Part shown: piece after piece, positions 1 through 9,992 of the stretch | How the letters are laid out: each line of letters starts with the position of its first letter | Position numbering within the stretch: position 1 is the stretch's first letter | NCBI GenBank assembly: GCA_947044405.1 | Contig: CAMRHE010000324.1 | Location: 1,736,001-1,800,000 of the forward strand | Source: Leptodactylus fallax | Taxonomy: Eukaryota; Chordata; Amphibia; Anura; Leptodactylidae | Direction: 5' to 3' | DNA length: 64,000 nt | Translations under genes and position numbers: made by a program | Notes under the pieces: model-generated | What the model saw: the letters and a program-made list of their open reading frames with translations, nothing else | The model's database searches: none | What the model was told of the DNA's origin: nothing

Positions 1-351
1 AACCTCTTCCAGAGTGCTCTGGACCTCAGACTGGGCTGAAGGTTCACCTTACAACAAGACAATGGCCTTAAGCACACAGCTAAAATAACAAAGGAGTGGC
101 TTCAGAACAACTCTGTGACCATTCTTGACTGGCCCAGCCAAAGCCCTGACCTCAACCCAATTGAGCATCTCTGGAGAAACCTGAAAATGGCTGTCCATCA
201 ACGTTCACCATCCAACCTGAAGGAACTGGAGAGGATCTGCAAGGAAGAATGGCAGAGGATCCCCAAATCCAGATGTGAAAAACTTGTTGCATCATTCCCA
301 AGAAGACTCATGGCTGTACTAGCTCAAAAGGGTGCTTCTACTCAATACTGA
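1..351 (+). pseudogene. Tc1-like transposase, C-terminal catalytic part, broken
   Basis: This is the C-terminal part of a Tc1 transposase, the cut-and-paste DDE enzyme that excises and inserts the element at TA sites. Reading in frame from base 1, the ends of the catalytic core are visible: QQDN then KHTAK (second catalytic Asp region), then [19 protein letters not shown] (the PDLNPIE-LW block with the catalytic Glu), and a short tail ending at 351. An in-frame TGA at 37-39 sits where CGA is usual before the RRF stretch, which looks like a CpG transition. The frame is open from 40 to 351. The N-terminal paired-type DNA-binding domain and first catalytic Asp are off the window. The copy is non-functional. 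Confidence 0.9.
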
Positions 352-571
352 GCAAAGGGTCTGAATACTTATGACCATGTGATATTTCAGTTTTTCTTTT
401 TTAATAAATTTGCAAAAATATCTACATTTCTGTTTTTTTTTCTGTCAAGATGGGGTGATGAGTGTACATTAATGAGAAATAAAATGAACTTTTTTGCTTT
501 TAGCAAATGGCTGCAATGAAACAAAGAGTGAAAAATTTAAAGAGGTCTGAATACTTTCTGTACCCACTATA
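1..571 (+). mobile_element. Tc1-like DNA transposon, 3' part (enters from left edge)
   Basis: The end of a Tc1/mariner-superfamily element. After the transposase stop come an AT-rich 3' UTR and a terminal inverted repeat ending near 571 with GTACCCACTATA, next to a TA dinucleotide as expected for this superfamily. The left half, including the other inverted repeat and the DNA-binding domains, lies outside the window. It belongs to a different Tc1 subfamily from the copy at 5196-9285, whose end reads CAGTGGGG rather than this GTGGGTAC-type end. Confidence 0.88.
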
Positions 572-2199
572 GATTTCTGTTTTGTTCATTCACTGCATTT
601 TGTTAATTGACAAAAATAAACTATTAACACTTGTCATTTTGAAAGCATTCTTACTTTGCAGCATTTTTTACATCTACCTAAAACTTTTTCCCAGTATTAT
701 AGCTTGAAAGAAATTTACACTTTATTAGCTAAAGCGCGCAAGTCCACTTAATGTTATGCACAGTCAGTCTTAAAGTATTGAAGGTGCATTTTTTTGTGCC
801 TTTTAATGGTGAATTTGTGCATTTTTATTTTAGCATTCTCTAGGTATCCAACTTTTTTCTGGGCCAAAATTGTGTAACTATAAAAAAACACATTAATAGA
901 TGCTTGTACAAAAAGAAATGCAAAATAACCAAAATAGATCCATGTGAAAGGGCACATTCACATGGCAGTATCTAGGTCAGTATTTTGCTTTAACATTTGT
1001 TAACCAGGAATGTGCATTACAGTATGACTTAAACTCACAGCATCAAGGGATCTAGGATAATATGAGTTTGGATCAGTAGATCCGAGGTCAGTCAAATGGG
1101 GAGATATGTGAAGATCGGGGATGCAAATCCACCAGAGGGCCATGCGCTGGCACTGAAATCAGGCAGATTTCAGGCATCATTTATGCCAGTAAACTGACGT
1201 AATTGATCTTAATTCTGACTTGGTCACTGGTTCCACTCATTCCAATTGCCCTTTCAATTGCAAGGGTAGTGTAAAACAGAGAGAAAGTCACAATCTTTTT
1301 GCACAAAAACCTACCATGAACAAAAAGTTATGACTTTTTCATGCCTGGCCATAATATGCTTGTGTAAATCTGGACCATTTTAAGACAAATTATCAAGGGG
1401 ACCAAGGATGCTAAAAGGCATAGCTAATGCAATGGAGCAAAACCAGACAAACTGGGGCATCAATAATCTAAATGAGGACCATACTTGTTCATAAATAACC
1501 ATATATATATCACTAAGGATAGTAATTAACCAATTATGTGGAAATAAATAAAAAGAATATGGACAAATAATTATATTAATTTCTCCTATGGATTGATGAA
1601 GGGTCTCATGTTGAAATCCACTAACTATTATGGGTATAAAGTAAACCCAACACTAAAAAGGCACTGCATATTGTTTGGCACTAGACATAATTCTGCAGAG
1701 GGGGCATATGTAATAGCAGAAACAGTTCTACACATTTAATACCCTAATGGGCACTGCGCCACCAGTGCAAAAACACAATGGCAATATGCCACTATGCTGC
1801 TGTCCATCAGTCGTACAACCCCATGAACATCAGTTATACAACCACCATGTCTCATGGCGACCACTTAAATACAGTAACATCCTGTATATTTAATTGCACC
1901 ACTGTGGAATATAACCCACTTACAAATAAATATTCACATCATGTATAGTGCCTTTATTGAAAAACACATGGTAAAATGTAACAGCATGTAATCAACATGA
2001 AGCATCTTATCAGTCCCTAATTCAATAGCTCCAATATCTTAGCTCAAAGTGGTAAAATCCAATGGCAGTATCTCTTCTCTCAAGGTTTTCTTAAATTGCA
2101 GGAGCACTCCAATACCCAGACACCAAAATAATCTAAAGAGATAAAGAGGAATAATAAATAAAAAAAAAAAGTTAATATTATAATAAAATAGTAAAAAAA
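572..2199. other. No gene recognised; AT-rich spacer
   Basis: About 1.6 kb of AT-rich DNA with many stops in all frames. I see no coding region, no clear inverted-repeat element and no RNA gene. Bases 2160-2220 are A-rich; a C run follows at about 2259-2268, next to the PLE remnant. Confidence 0.6.
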
Positions 2200-2214
2200 A
2201 ACAACAACAAAAAA

Positions 2215-2475
2215 AAACACTAACTCCCTGCATTTCAGCTCCAACTGACAATCAACCCCCCCCCCCCCATGTCTCTGCGGATTGTGATCTATCACCCTAA
2301 TGGGGAGTTCCTCTGCCATATGTGCTTTTTGGACAAAATACCTTGGGACGGGCTCTCCACTCTTTTTTTCCTAATGGTACCCTTGTGTAAATTCATGTAC
2401 TCAGGTACTCAACTCAAATGTAGTCTCGCCAATATACATAAGACCAATTGGTCAGGTCACCATATATAGCACAAA
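2215..2475 (-). pseudogene. PLE GIY-YIG endonuclease domain remnant
   Basis: Reading the minus strand from about 2475, one frame shows VLYMVT, a stop, then GLMYIGETTFELST, a stop and VHEF, then EPVPRYFVQKAHMAEELPIRVIDH and a Gly-rich run before DCQLELKCREL. This is the GIY-YIG nuclease found downstream of the RT in canonical Penelope-like elements, with MYIGET corresponding to the YIG half-motif. Stops occupy positions usually held by Arg or Cys. An A-rich tract and a C run truncate the C-terminus. The domain makes the target nick in living copies; this one cannot be expressed. Confidence 0.75.
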
Positions 2476-2859
2476 ATCTGATGTACATGTATAGTGTTCC
2501 TCGATCGAATGAGACGTTTATTTATTGATATTTATTGCACTTCATCAATTGTTCATCCATCGTTTCATCACTTACTAGTCATTTAACCCATAACAGCTGA
2601 CTCCAGGGTAGAGACTCAGTTATACCCCTAGGGTGATTACGCTAAAATAAATATAAATTGTTACCATCTCTCAATTTTACAAAGATTTCTGAACATAATT
2701 TACCATCATCCACCACATTTAATGTATCCAAAAACATAGCAATTCATCCTCTGTTCTCCTCCAAATCAAAAATATATTGTTAATTTAATTTAGCTTTAAC
2801 TTTTAACTCTAATTTAACTTTAACAAAACCACACTAAACTACAGAGGGCAGACATATAA

Positions 2860-3610
2860 ATAAACCTCTCCTTCAGGGCTGCCATAAAAGTGTTAGCATA
2901 AGTGGGGGGTGGGTCACATTGGACTCTTGATGGTCCCCTCTTCTGTAGGTAAAAATTGTCGCCAAACAGGAAGTAATTTCTCTTCAGGACTACCACCAAA
3001 AGAGTAAGGATAAGGTTTGAACAGACTGGGCCAAGTCTGGTACCGGCCAAGGTAACCAACACTGCTTCCAAGCCAACCTCATGCTCTTTTGAGGCGTAAG
3101 TTACATGTGATTTAGCATTCATAGCAAAACACAGAGCATTGTATAAGAACTTGTAACTGAACAAAGATCCTGTGCCAGACACTATTGGTCAGCCAGGAGG
3201 GTTGTCCAGGTTCTTATGTATTTTCCAAAGTACATGTAAAACCGGTATAGTTGCATTCTGTACTATAAAGAATTCTACTAGCTTTGCATCAACCAAACCA
3301 GATTCTAGAGTCTTTTCCACAATATTATTAACTTGGCCCTTAGATTCCAATTTAGGCTCTTTCTCAAGTTTACATAAACTGCAAAATCATTTAACTGGTT
3401 TCTAATTTCCAACATACGTTTATCTGTGTCCATCACCACCAAGACCATGCCCTTATCGGATGATGGTATGATTCTTTGACAGTGTGTTAATTCCTCAAAT
3501 TCCATGCAACTCAAATTACTTATATATAAATCCACACCACCCTCCTTCAATCCATTTCCATCATCTTTAACCATTTCATTATAGGCCTTAATGGCAAGTT
3601 TCACCATTTA
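2860..3610 (-). pseudogene. PLE reverse transcriptase fragments
   Basis: Reverse-strand pieces of a Penelope-type reverse transcriptase. From 3607 downwards come SSDKGMVLVVMD (the DKG block typical of PLEs), then LHVLWKIHKNLDNPPG, a stop in place of Arg, PIVSGTGSLFSYK, and finally FLFGDNFYLQKRG and PTYANTFMAALKERF, which match the region around and after the palm motifs of this family. The TGA in the G-R-P-I-V-S motif is a likely CGA to TGA change. At least one frameshift separates the blocks, and the catalytic Asp pair is not identifiable. The copy is dead; assignment to PLE is strong because these motifs are distinctive. Confidence 0.8.
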
Positions 3611-3830
3611 CGTTTAAAAATCACTTTTAACATACAAAATCTAGTAAATTATACATTGCTGTGGAATCTAATATATTATTTTGTTTAACACCACCATTGG
3701 ACCCTGCAAGGAAGAATGATCACTTATCCTAAGTTGCCTAAAAAAATTGTCTAAATCCAATATAACGGTAAACCAACTGGTAGTTCTGGTATTTAGTTTG
3801 TTAAATATTATACCCAGTTTATTATATGGG

Positions 3831-4599
3831 CTGTATGATGTCTATTTGTATGTAGTGCAGCTATCTCTCCTGAGTCAGGAGCCCATCATGATTAACCTGC
3901 TTCCCTGTCAGCCAGTCTGAGCCTAAGTGGAACCTACTGAAAGAAAAAAATATTATAGGAAGATCTGCACCTCTGTCATGTTTTTGAAGTACCCTGGTAC
4001 TGCAGCATATCCCTAAAAAATCTTGTTGTTTTAGGTTTTCCTGTCAAAGTAGTAGGCCACTTAAACATGCATGTACAATAGAGAAAGAGAGAATTAAAAT
4101 TCAAGCTGTTATTAACATATCTTCTTATAAATTTACATTACAGTATTTGTTTTTTAACAAATACATTTGTGTTTTGAAATATTACTTTACATGTAAAGGA
4201 TCTGCACTAATTTAATTATACAACATATGGACAGCAATATGGGCTTAAGAATTACTATATCTGCTTGGAGGTAAAAGGAGTGTATCGCCAATTTTTTAAT
4301 GTATTAAAATTAGATATTGAAATATATGACTTTTTTCTAATCCATTTTTATTTTCTGTTTTTAGAATTTTTTTATGCTATTATCTGTTCATGGTTATGGG
4401 GTTTGCCATCTAACTGAACTGCTCTTCTGTTCTGTTCACAGCTTTTAGTGATATGTTTTAGGCAGTAGTATACTGAAACCGACTCAATGCGGTCTATCAG
4501 AGTTTTCTAGGCAGGTGGACTAGATAGCTTGTGACATCTATTGTCACATTACTGCCTGTAATGTAAATTAAGTTATTGCTGCAAAAAAAAAAACATACA
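3831..4599. other. No gene recognised
   Basis: AT-rich non-coding DNA. Nothing here exceeds short chance reading frames, and no terminal repeats are clear. Confidence 0.55.
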
Positions 4600-4785
4600 T
4601 ACAGTGGGGAAAAAAAGTATTTAGTCAGCCACCAATTGTGCAAGTTCTCCCAATTAAAAAGATGAGAGAGGCCTGTAATTGTCATCATAGGTAGACCTCA
4701 ACTATGAGAGACAAAATGAGAAAACATATCTAGAAAATCACATTGTCTGATTTTTTTAAGAATTTATTTGCAAATTATTGTTCTC
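4600..4785 (+). mobile_element. Isolated Tc1 terminal inverted repeat fragment
   Basis: Starting at TACAGTGGGGAAAAAAAGTA, this stretch matches the left end of the Tc1 element at 5196 over about 180 bases, including the AGTCAGCCACCAATTGTGCA block and the TTATTTGCAAAT stretch. It then stops abruptly, with no transposase and no opposite end. It is either a truncated second insertion or a partial duplication of the neighbouring end. Confidence 0.85.
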
Positions 4786-5195
4786 TAACAGTCCCAGCAA
4801 GCCTCTCTTTAAGTGATGTGCCATACATATGCATTTGACCACAGCAGCTAGTCACAAGCCTCAGCTTTCATGGTGGCATATATACCATGTGACTATACTG
4901 AGACCAGTGAATGCTGCAGTGGTCATGTGAGCACAATAGCACATCATCACTACAGGGAAGTAAGCAAAGACTGACAAGAAGCTATGGCACCGGACTACAG
5001 GGGATTGATGAGATAAGATAAGTATAGACAACCACCTTACAATGAAATATATTACAAGAGATTCTCATATGAGCACTGGAGAGTGATAGCCATCTTGTGC
5101 CCTCTTTAGTTCTAGACTAAAATAAGTACCATTAGCACCAATAAATAAAGCTGATGTGCAGGTTCAATGTCAGAATCTACTCTGACCCTTAGTCA
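4786..5195. other. Spacer between two Tc1 ends; no gene
   Basis: About 410 bases separate the two same-oriented Tc1 termini. I see no coding frame or RNA gene. Confidence 0.5.
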
Positions 5196-5368
5196 TAACT
5201 GGGGGAAAAAAGTATTTAGTCAGCCACCAATTGTGCAAGCTCTCCCAATTAAAAAGATGAGAGGCCTGTAATTGACATCATAGGAAGACCTCAACTATGA
5301 GAGACAAAATGAGAAAACAAATCCAGAAAATCACATTGTCTGATTTTTAAAGAATTTATTTGCAAATC

Positions 5369-5839
5369 TCAATACTTTATTATATATCCTTTGTTGGCAA
5401 TGACAGAAGTCAAACGTTTTCTGTAAGTCTTCACAAGGTTGGCACACACTGTTGCTGGTATGTTGGCCCATTCCTTCATGCAGATCTCCTCTAGAGCAGT
5501 GATGTTTTGGGGCTGTCGCTGGGCAACACGGACTTTCAACTCCCTCCAAAGGTTTTCTATGGGGTTGAGATCTGGAGACTTGCTAGGCCACTCCAGGACC
5601 TTGAAATGCTTCTTACGAAGCCACTCCTTCATTGCCCTGGCGGTGTGCATGGGATCATTGTCATGCTGAAATACCCAGCCACGTTTTATCTTCAATGCCC
5701 TTGCTGATGGAAGGAGGTTTGCACTCAAAATCTCACAATACATGGCCCCATTCATTCTTTTATGTACACGGATCAATCGTCCTGGTCCCTTTGCAGAGAA
5801 ACAGCCCCAAAGCATGATGTTGCCACCCCCATGCTTCAC
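5369..5839 (-). pseudogene. Tc1-like transposase, C-terminal half
   Basis: The continuation of the transposase beyond the nested insertion. It begins at [18 protein letters not shown] and includes [11 protein letters not shown] (second catalytic Asp) and [19 protein letters not shown] (catalytic Glu), ending with a stop at 5369 just upstream of the terminal inverted repeat. No internal stop is visible in this half. With the first Asp in the 8562-8935 piece, the DDE triad residues survive even though the gene is interrupted and lacks its start. In living elements the protein cuts at the inverted repeats and inserts at TA. Confidence 0.92.
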
Positions 5840-6471
5840 CAGGGTCGGACTGGCCCACCGGGGAACCGGTGAATCCACCGGTGGGCCCCGAGCCCCGACT
5901 ATTAGTCCTCATGTCATCGGGGCCCGATCGGGCCAATGACCAGTGGCGTAACGACCGGGCTCGGCGGGGTATGGGGCCCGTGGCCAGCTGGAGATGATAG
6001 TGGTCGGGGAAAGCCTGGTTCCCCGACCGCTATACATACTGTTATTGGAAAGGGGCCTGGGCATATTGCAGGCCCCTTTCCAATAGATGGCAGCCCAGGG
6101 GAGGTGACTGAAAATAATAAATACATATTGTCACCTCTCCGGGGCACAGCGTCTTCTCCGGCGTTCCTCCGTCATGTGACTGAGGCCTGTGATTAGGCCC
6201 CAGCGGTCACATGGGGCGCGGCCGCGTAATGACGTCAGTGCGCCCCCACGTGACCGCTGAGGCCCAATCACAGGCCTCAGCAGCGACGTCGGAAAAGGTC
6301 CTGAAGACGCTGAAGACTGCAGGATGGAGCGAGGATGCCAAGGAAAGGTAAGACAAGGTGAGTATGAGAGTTTGTTATTTTTAATCACTTCCCTGGGCCT
6401 CCGATTATTATACTCTGTGGTCTGAGGAGACCCCAAAGTATAATAATAGCACTGAAGCGGAGGGGGGCTAT

Positions 6472-6815
6472 TGGGCGCATATAATACTGTGTGGGGGCCA
6501 CTGTGGGGAGTATATAATACTGTGTGGGGGCCACTGTGGGGAGTATATAATACTGTGTGGGGGCCACTGTGGGGAGTATATAATACTGTGTGGGGGCCAC
6601 TGTGGGGAGTATATAATACTGTGTGGGGGCCACTGTGGGGAGTATATAATACTGTGTGGGGGCCACTGTGGGGAGTATATAATACTGGGTGGGGGCCACT
6701 GTGGGGAGTATATAATACTGGGTGGGGGCCACTGTGGGGAGTATATAATATTGGGTGGGGGCCACTGTGGGGAGTATATAATACTGGGTGGGGGCCACTG
6801 TGGAGCTTATACTCC
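6472..6815 (+). repeat. 33-bp minisatellite, about 10 units
   Basis: A tandem array whose unit runs from GGGGCCACTGTGGGGAGTA to TATAATACTGTGTGG. The later units carry GGGTGG in place of GTGTGG. Because 33 is a multiple of 3, five or six long open frames appear on both strands; these are artefacts of periodicity, not genes. Closely related arrays occur at 21130-21400, 60363-60740 and 62050-62640. Confidence 0.95.
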
Positions 6816-7268
6816 ATACAGTGGCTCCTTCATTGTTTTTTTTAATTACGCCGGGGCAGGTGAAAAAAAGCAAAACCAAAAAAAAAAAACTCCAAACTTT
6901 CTCTCCTGTCCCCAATGTCTCCCAGCGCGGTTTGGTCCTGCAGTTCTGTTGTTTTCTTCCAGCTGAAGTTCCCCCTGCACATGACTACCTGTGATGTCAC
7001 GTGACCCCTGAGGCCAATCAGCGGCCTAAGGGAAGGGACCTGGCACGTCACAGCCAGTGAGGACTTCTGGCAAAAGAAGACAGCGGAGCTGCAGGACCAG
7101 ACCGTGCTGGGAGGACACTGGGTACAGGTGAGTATGTTTAGTATGTTTTTTTTTTTTTTGGGGGGGGGGGTAGTGGGGATTCACCTCCCCCGGACTAATT
7201 ATAAAAAAGAAAATTATACTGGACAACCTCTTTAAAGTGTGGCGCATTAGGGGGGCCATGGGGGTATA

Positions 7269-7677
7269 TTAAAGGGGTTGTCCAGGCATAATTTGTTATG
7301 GTTTATCCTCAGGATAGGCCATAGATACCTGATCTGACCCCGGACCGATCAGCTGTACGGAGCCACTTCTGATGCCTGTACTGTACACAATACAGTGCCA
7401 GAAGCAGAAAGCGCTGTCCACTGTATAGGGGCCGGGCACCTTCACTGTATCTCAGCACTTATTGAAGTCAGTAGGAGCTGAGCTGCAGTGAAGGCGCCGG
7501 ACTGCTATACAGCGGATGGAGCTTTCTGCTTCCGGCCCTGTGTTGTGTACAGAACGGGCTACGGAAGTGGCTCCGAACAGCTGATGGGGCCGTGTGTCAG
7601 CCCCCTACCGATCAGGTATTTATGGCCTATCCTGAGCATAGGCCATAAAAAAGATTAACCCTGGACAACCCCTTTAA
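7269..7677. mobile_element. MITE with TTAAAGGGGTTGTCC inverted ends
   Basis: Inverted ends TTAAAGGGGTTGTCCAGG and CTGGACAACCCCTTTAA enclose about 410 bp, with a second inner inverted pair (CTCAGGATAGGCCAT against ATGGCCTATCCTGAG). There is no coding capacity. TTAA/TTA-type ends suggest a PIF/Harbinger or piggyBac-like origin, but the superfamily is not settled by what I can see. It lies inside the hAT-type element. Confidence 0.85.
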
Positions 7678-7855
7678 TATGCATCACACAGTTTAATGTC
7701 CCTCCCCCCACAGAATGTTAGCCCCCATCACTGCTCCCACACAATATTATGACCCCATCACTGTTCCCCATATAGTATGGGGGAACCAGTGAAGAGGCCA
7801 CTATGTGGGGGGACCTGTGACGTGACCATAGAAAAATTTGGCCCAGACAACCCCC

Positions 7856-8209
7856 TTAAAAGAGGTTGTCCATAAACTGGAGCGACCACTGTGTCGGCCG
7901 CCAGGGAGGTGTAAAAATAAGAAAATTAAAAAAAAAAAAAAGCATACTCACCTGTCCCCAGCACCCCGTTGTCCCCTGCCTGTGTCTGTTCGGTCTCATG
8001 GCGGAGCCTCATTTCTGGAAATCCTGTACCTATTTGGTCTTATCGATCACATGAGGTGCAAGGAGTCGCCAGCATGAGACTGAATGGACCCTGGCAGTGG
8101 ACAATGGAGCGTCGGGGACAGGTGAGTATGCTTTTTAATTTACTTATTTTTCATTTTACACCTCCCACCAGCTACATGGGTTGCTCCAATTCCTGGACAA
8201 CCTCTTTAA
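7856..8209. mobile_element. MITE, TTAAA-GAGGTTGTCC family
   Basis: Ends TTAAAAGAGGTTGTCC and CTGGACAACCTCTTTAA, about 350 bp, related to the copy at 7269-7677. It is non-coding. It abuts a further fragment (from about 8210) with the ATTGATGGCC / GGATAGGCCACC palindrome seen again at 26400. Confidence 0.8.
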
Positions 8210-8561
8210 AGGATTTATCCATCTTTCTAATATTGATGGCCTGTCCTTAGGATAGGCCACCAATATTACATCTGCGATGATACAACAGCCAGGACCTCTG
8301 CAGATCAGCTTTTCCAGGACAGTGTGGCTACAAGTAAAGGTAGTAATTCTTGGAGCCACGCTGTTCACTTGCCATACAAGGTGTAGCAGTAGGTTTAGGT
8401 AGTGCAGTGGTGCACATGGTATAGTGGGTGAGCAGCATGGCTCCCGGCATGTTATTACCTTTAGCCGCCCTGTCTCGGTACCGCTGATATGCAGGGGTCC
8501 TGATGGTGGGCCCCTAGAAACAATTCCACTGGTGGGCCCCAGACATCCCAGTCCAACACTG

Positions 8562-8935
8562 TGCTTCACAGTAGGTATGGTGTTCTTTGGATGCAACTCA
8601 GCATTCACTCTCCTACAAACACGACGAGTTGTGTTTTTACCAAACAGTTCTACTTTGGTTTCATCTGACCATATAACATTCTCCCAATACTCTTCTGAAA
8701 CATCCAAATGCTCTCTAGTAAACTTCAGACGGGCCTGGATATGTACTTTCTTAAGCAGGGGGACACGTCTGGCACTGCAGGATCTGAGTCCCTGGCGGCG
8801 TAGTGTGTTACTGATGGTAGCCTTTGTTACGTTAGTCCCAGCTTTCTTCAGGTCATTCACTAGATCCCCCTGTGTGGTTCTGGGATTTTTGCTCACCGTT
8901 CTTGTGATCATTTTGACCCCACGGGGTGAGATCTT
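8562..8935 (-). pseudogene. Tc1-like transposase, N-proximal half, 5' deleted
   Basis: This frame starts inside the protein: the sequence preceding the Met at 8911 already reads as the [12 protein letters not shown] linker found between the two helix-turn-helix motifs of this family. The second HTH follows ([31 protein letters not shown]), then the start of the catalytic domain with [13 protein letters not shown], which holds the first catalytic Asp, and [14 protein letters not shown]. The frame is broken at 8562 by the hAT insertion. The start codon and first HTH are missing: 5' UTR sequence runs directly into the linker near 8960. The continuation is at 5369-5839. Confidence 0.9.
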
Positions 8936-9357
8936 GCGTGGAGCCCCTGATCGAGGGAGATTATCAGGTGTCTTTTATACTGATAACAATTTCAAACAGG
9001 TGCCATTACTACAGGTAATGAGTGGAGGACAGAGGAGCCTCTTAAAGAAGAAGTCTGTGAGAGCCAGAAATCTTGCTTGTTTGTAGGTGACCAAATACTT
9101 ATTTTCCACCATAATTTGTAAATAAATTCTTTAAAAATCAGACAATGTGATTTTCTGGATTTGTTTTCTCATTTTGTCTCTCATAGTTGCGGTCTACCTA
9201 TGATGACAATTACAGGCCTCTCATCTTTTTAAGTGGGAGAACTTGCACAATTGGTGGCTGACTAAATACTTTTTTCCCCACTGTACTTGGCATCTATTAT
9301 TAGTGGCCAGAGTGAAAATTACAGATAATATTTTTTTAAATTATAGATAGCAGCAAG

Positions 9358-9992
9358 TAGAGATGAGCGAATCGAAGCTGATGAAGTGGAATTCGATCCG
9401 AATTTCAAGAAATATTCTATTTACATCGAATCCGGATTTCCTCATACTTCGTGGTAACGAATCGCACAGCTCTGATGGGGGTTTTAAACATGACCGCAGC
9501 ATCTGAGGGGTTTCGCCATGCTACATGCCCCCCTCGGCGAGATCAGGGGGGGGGCCAACAGGGCCGGCGTCAGCACCCGGAGTACCTGGTTCTCCGACCG
9601 CTATACATACCACTAATGGAGAGGGGCCTGGTCACTGGTCAAATCCCAGGCTGCCAAATAGGAGCAGCAGCAGCCCCCAAAAATGTCACGGGGGAGCGAT
9701 CAGGACCCCAATATATAATAAAACCCCTGAGATGCCGCGGTCTGACCACAGCATTACAGAGGTTAACACCCGCAATTGGAGCTCAGCTCCGACCGGGGGT
9801 GTTAGAGGACAGTGTCAGCCATTACATACTGACACCCGCAGTTTCTGTGTGCGCACCATGATTCCACCGTGTTTTGCAGGAAGTCCTTCCCGGCAGCGCC
9901 ATACTATTAGAGTGAATTAATTCAGATCGAATCAACACGGGAAATTCAGCGAATCGGCCGAATCGAATTTTTGAAAAATTCGATCATCTCTA
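9358..9992. mobile_element. hAT-type MITE with exact 8-bp TSD
   Basis: The left end TAGAGATGAGCGAATCGAA and the right end TTCGATCATCTCTA are inverted relative to each other. Identical GCAGCAAG copies flank the 635-bp element (9350-9357 and 9993-10000). There is no transposase. The interior is GC-rich and includes a segment shared with 5990-6090 and 63115-63215 (CCGACCGCTATACATAC). Confidence 0.9.

Larger units (their letters stand above)
2200..3830 (-). mobile_element. Penelope-like retroelement (PLE), decayed
   Basis: On the minus strand the order of conserved parts is that of a GIY-YIG-bearing Penelope-like element: an N-terminal region (about 3830-3610), a DKG-containing block, the RPIVSGTGSL-type motif, RT core fragments, then a GIY-YIG endonuclease domain (about 2470-2215). 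PLEs prime reverse transcription at the break made by the GIY-YIG nuclease. Several stops and frameshifts interrupt it, and most of the central RT (about 2480-2860) is unrecognisable. The ends are uncertain because PLE termini are variable. It most resembles the vertebrate Neptune/Penelope groups, but I cannot assign the subgroup. Confidence 0.8.
5840..8561. mobile_element. Non-autonomous hAT-type element with exact 8-bp TSD
   Basis: The left end CAGGGTCGGACTGG and the right end CCAGTCCAACACTG form imperfect inverted repeats. They are flanked by identical 8-bp direct repeats TGCTTCAC at 5832-5839 and 8562-8569. Removing the element restores a continuous Tc1 sequence, which proves the boundaries. 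An 8-bp target duplication and CA-G starting ends are hAT hallmarks. No transposase is encoded. Inside are GC-rich segments, a 33-bp minisatellite, a block with GAGTATAAT-type half-palindromes and two MITEs. A CAGTGGCGTAAC motif at 5941 may be the end of a further nested element. Confidence 0.93.
5196..9285 (-). mobile_element. Tc1-like transposon split by a nested hAT element
   Basis: Both ends carry the same inverted repeat (AAAGTATTTAGTCAGCCACC at the left, its complement ending CCCCACTGTA at 9285). Once the nested 2722-bp insertion and one 8-bp duplication are subtracted, the element is about 1.36 kb, shorter than a full member because the start of the transposase is deleted. The 5' UTR is recognisable at about 8960-9060. 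The transposase reads on the minus strand in two pieces, 8562-8935 and 5369-5839. It is a dead copy that was intact across the hAT target site when the hAT inserted. Confidence 0.93.

Noticed and set aside
2039..2319. Two overlapping minus-strand frames of 70-79 codons with Phe/Val-rich middle
   Set aside because: The first part of one is the PLE GIY-YIG remnant; the hydrophobic stretch is an A-rich tract read in reverse.
5941..5960. A complete nested CAGTGGCGTAAC element inside the 5840-8561 hAT
   Set aside because: Only one end was found; no partner end or target duplication.
6472..6815. Regular direct repeats considered as a CRISPR array
   Set aside because: Units are contiguous without unique spacers, and the context is a vertebrate transposon.
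6131..6915. Several overlapping open frames of 120-228 codons with HSGPH.VLYTP or WGPLWGVYNT repeats
   Set aside because: They exist because the repeat unit is 33 bp, a multiple of three, and appear in several frames on both strands. No start context, no domain.
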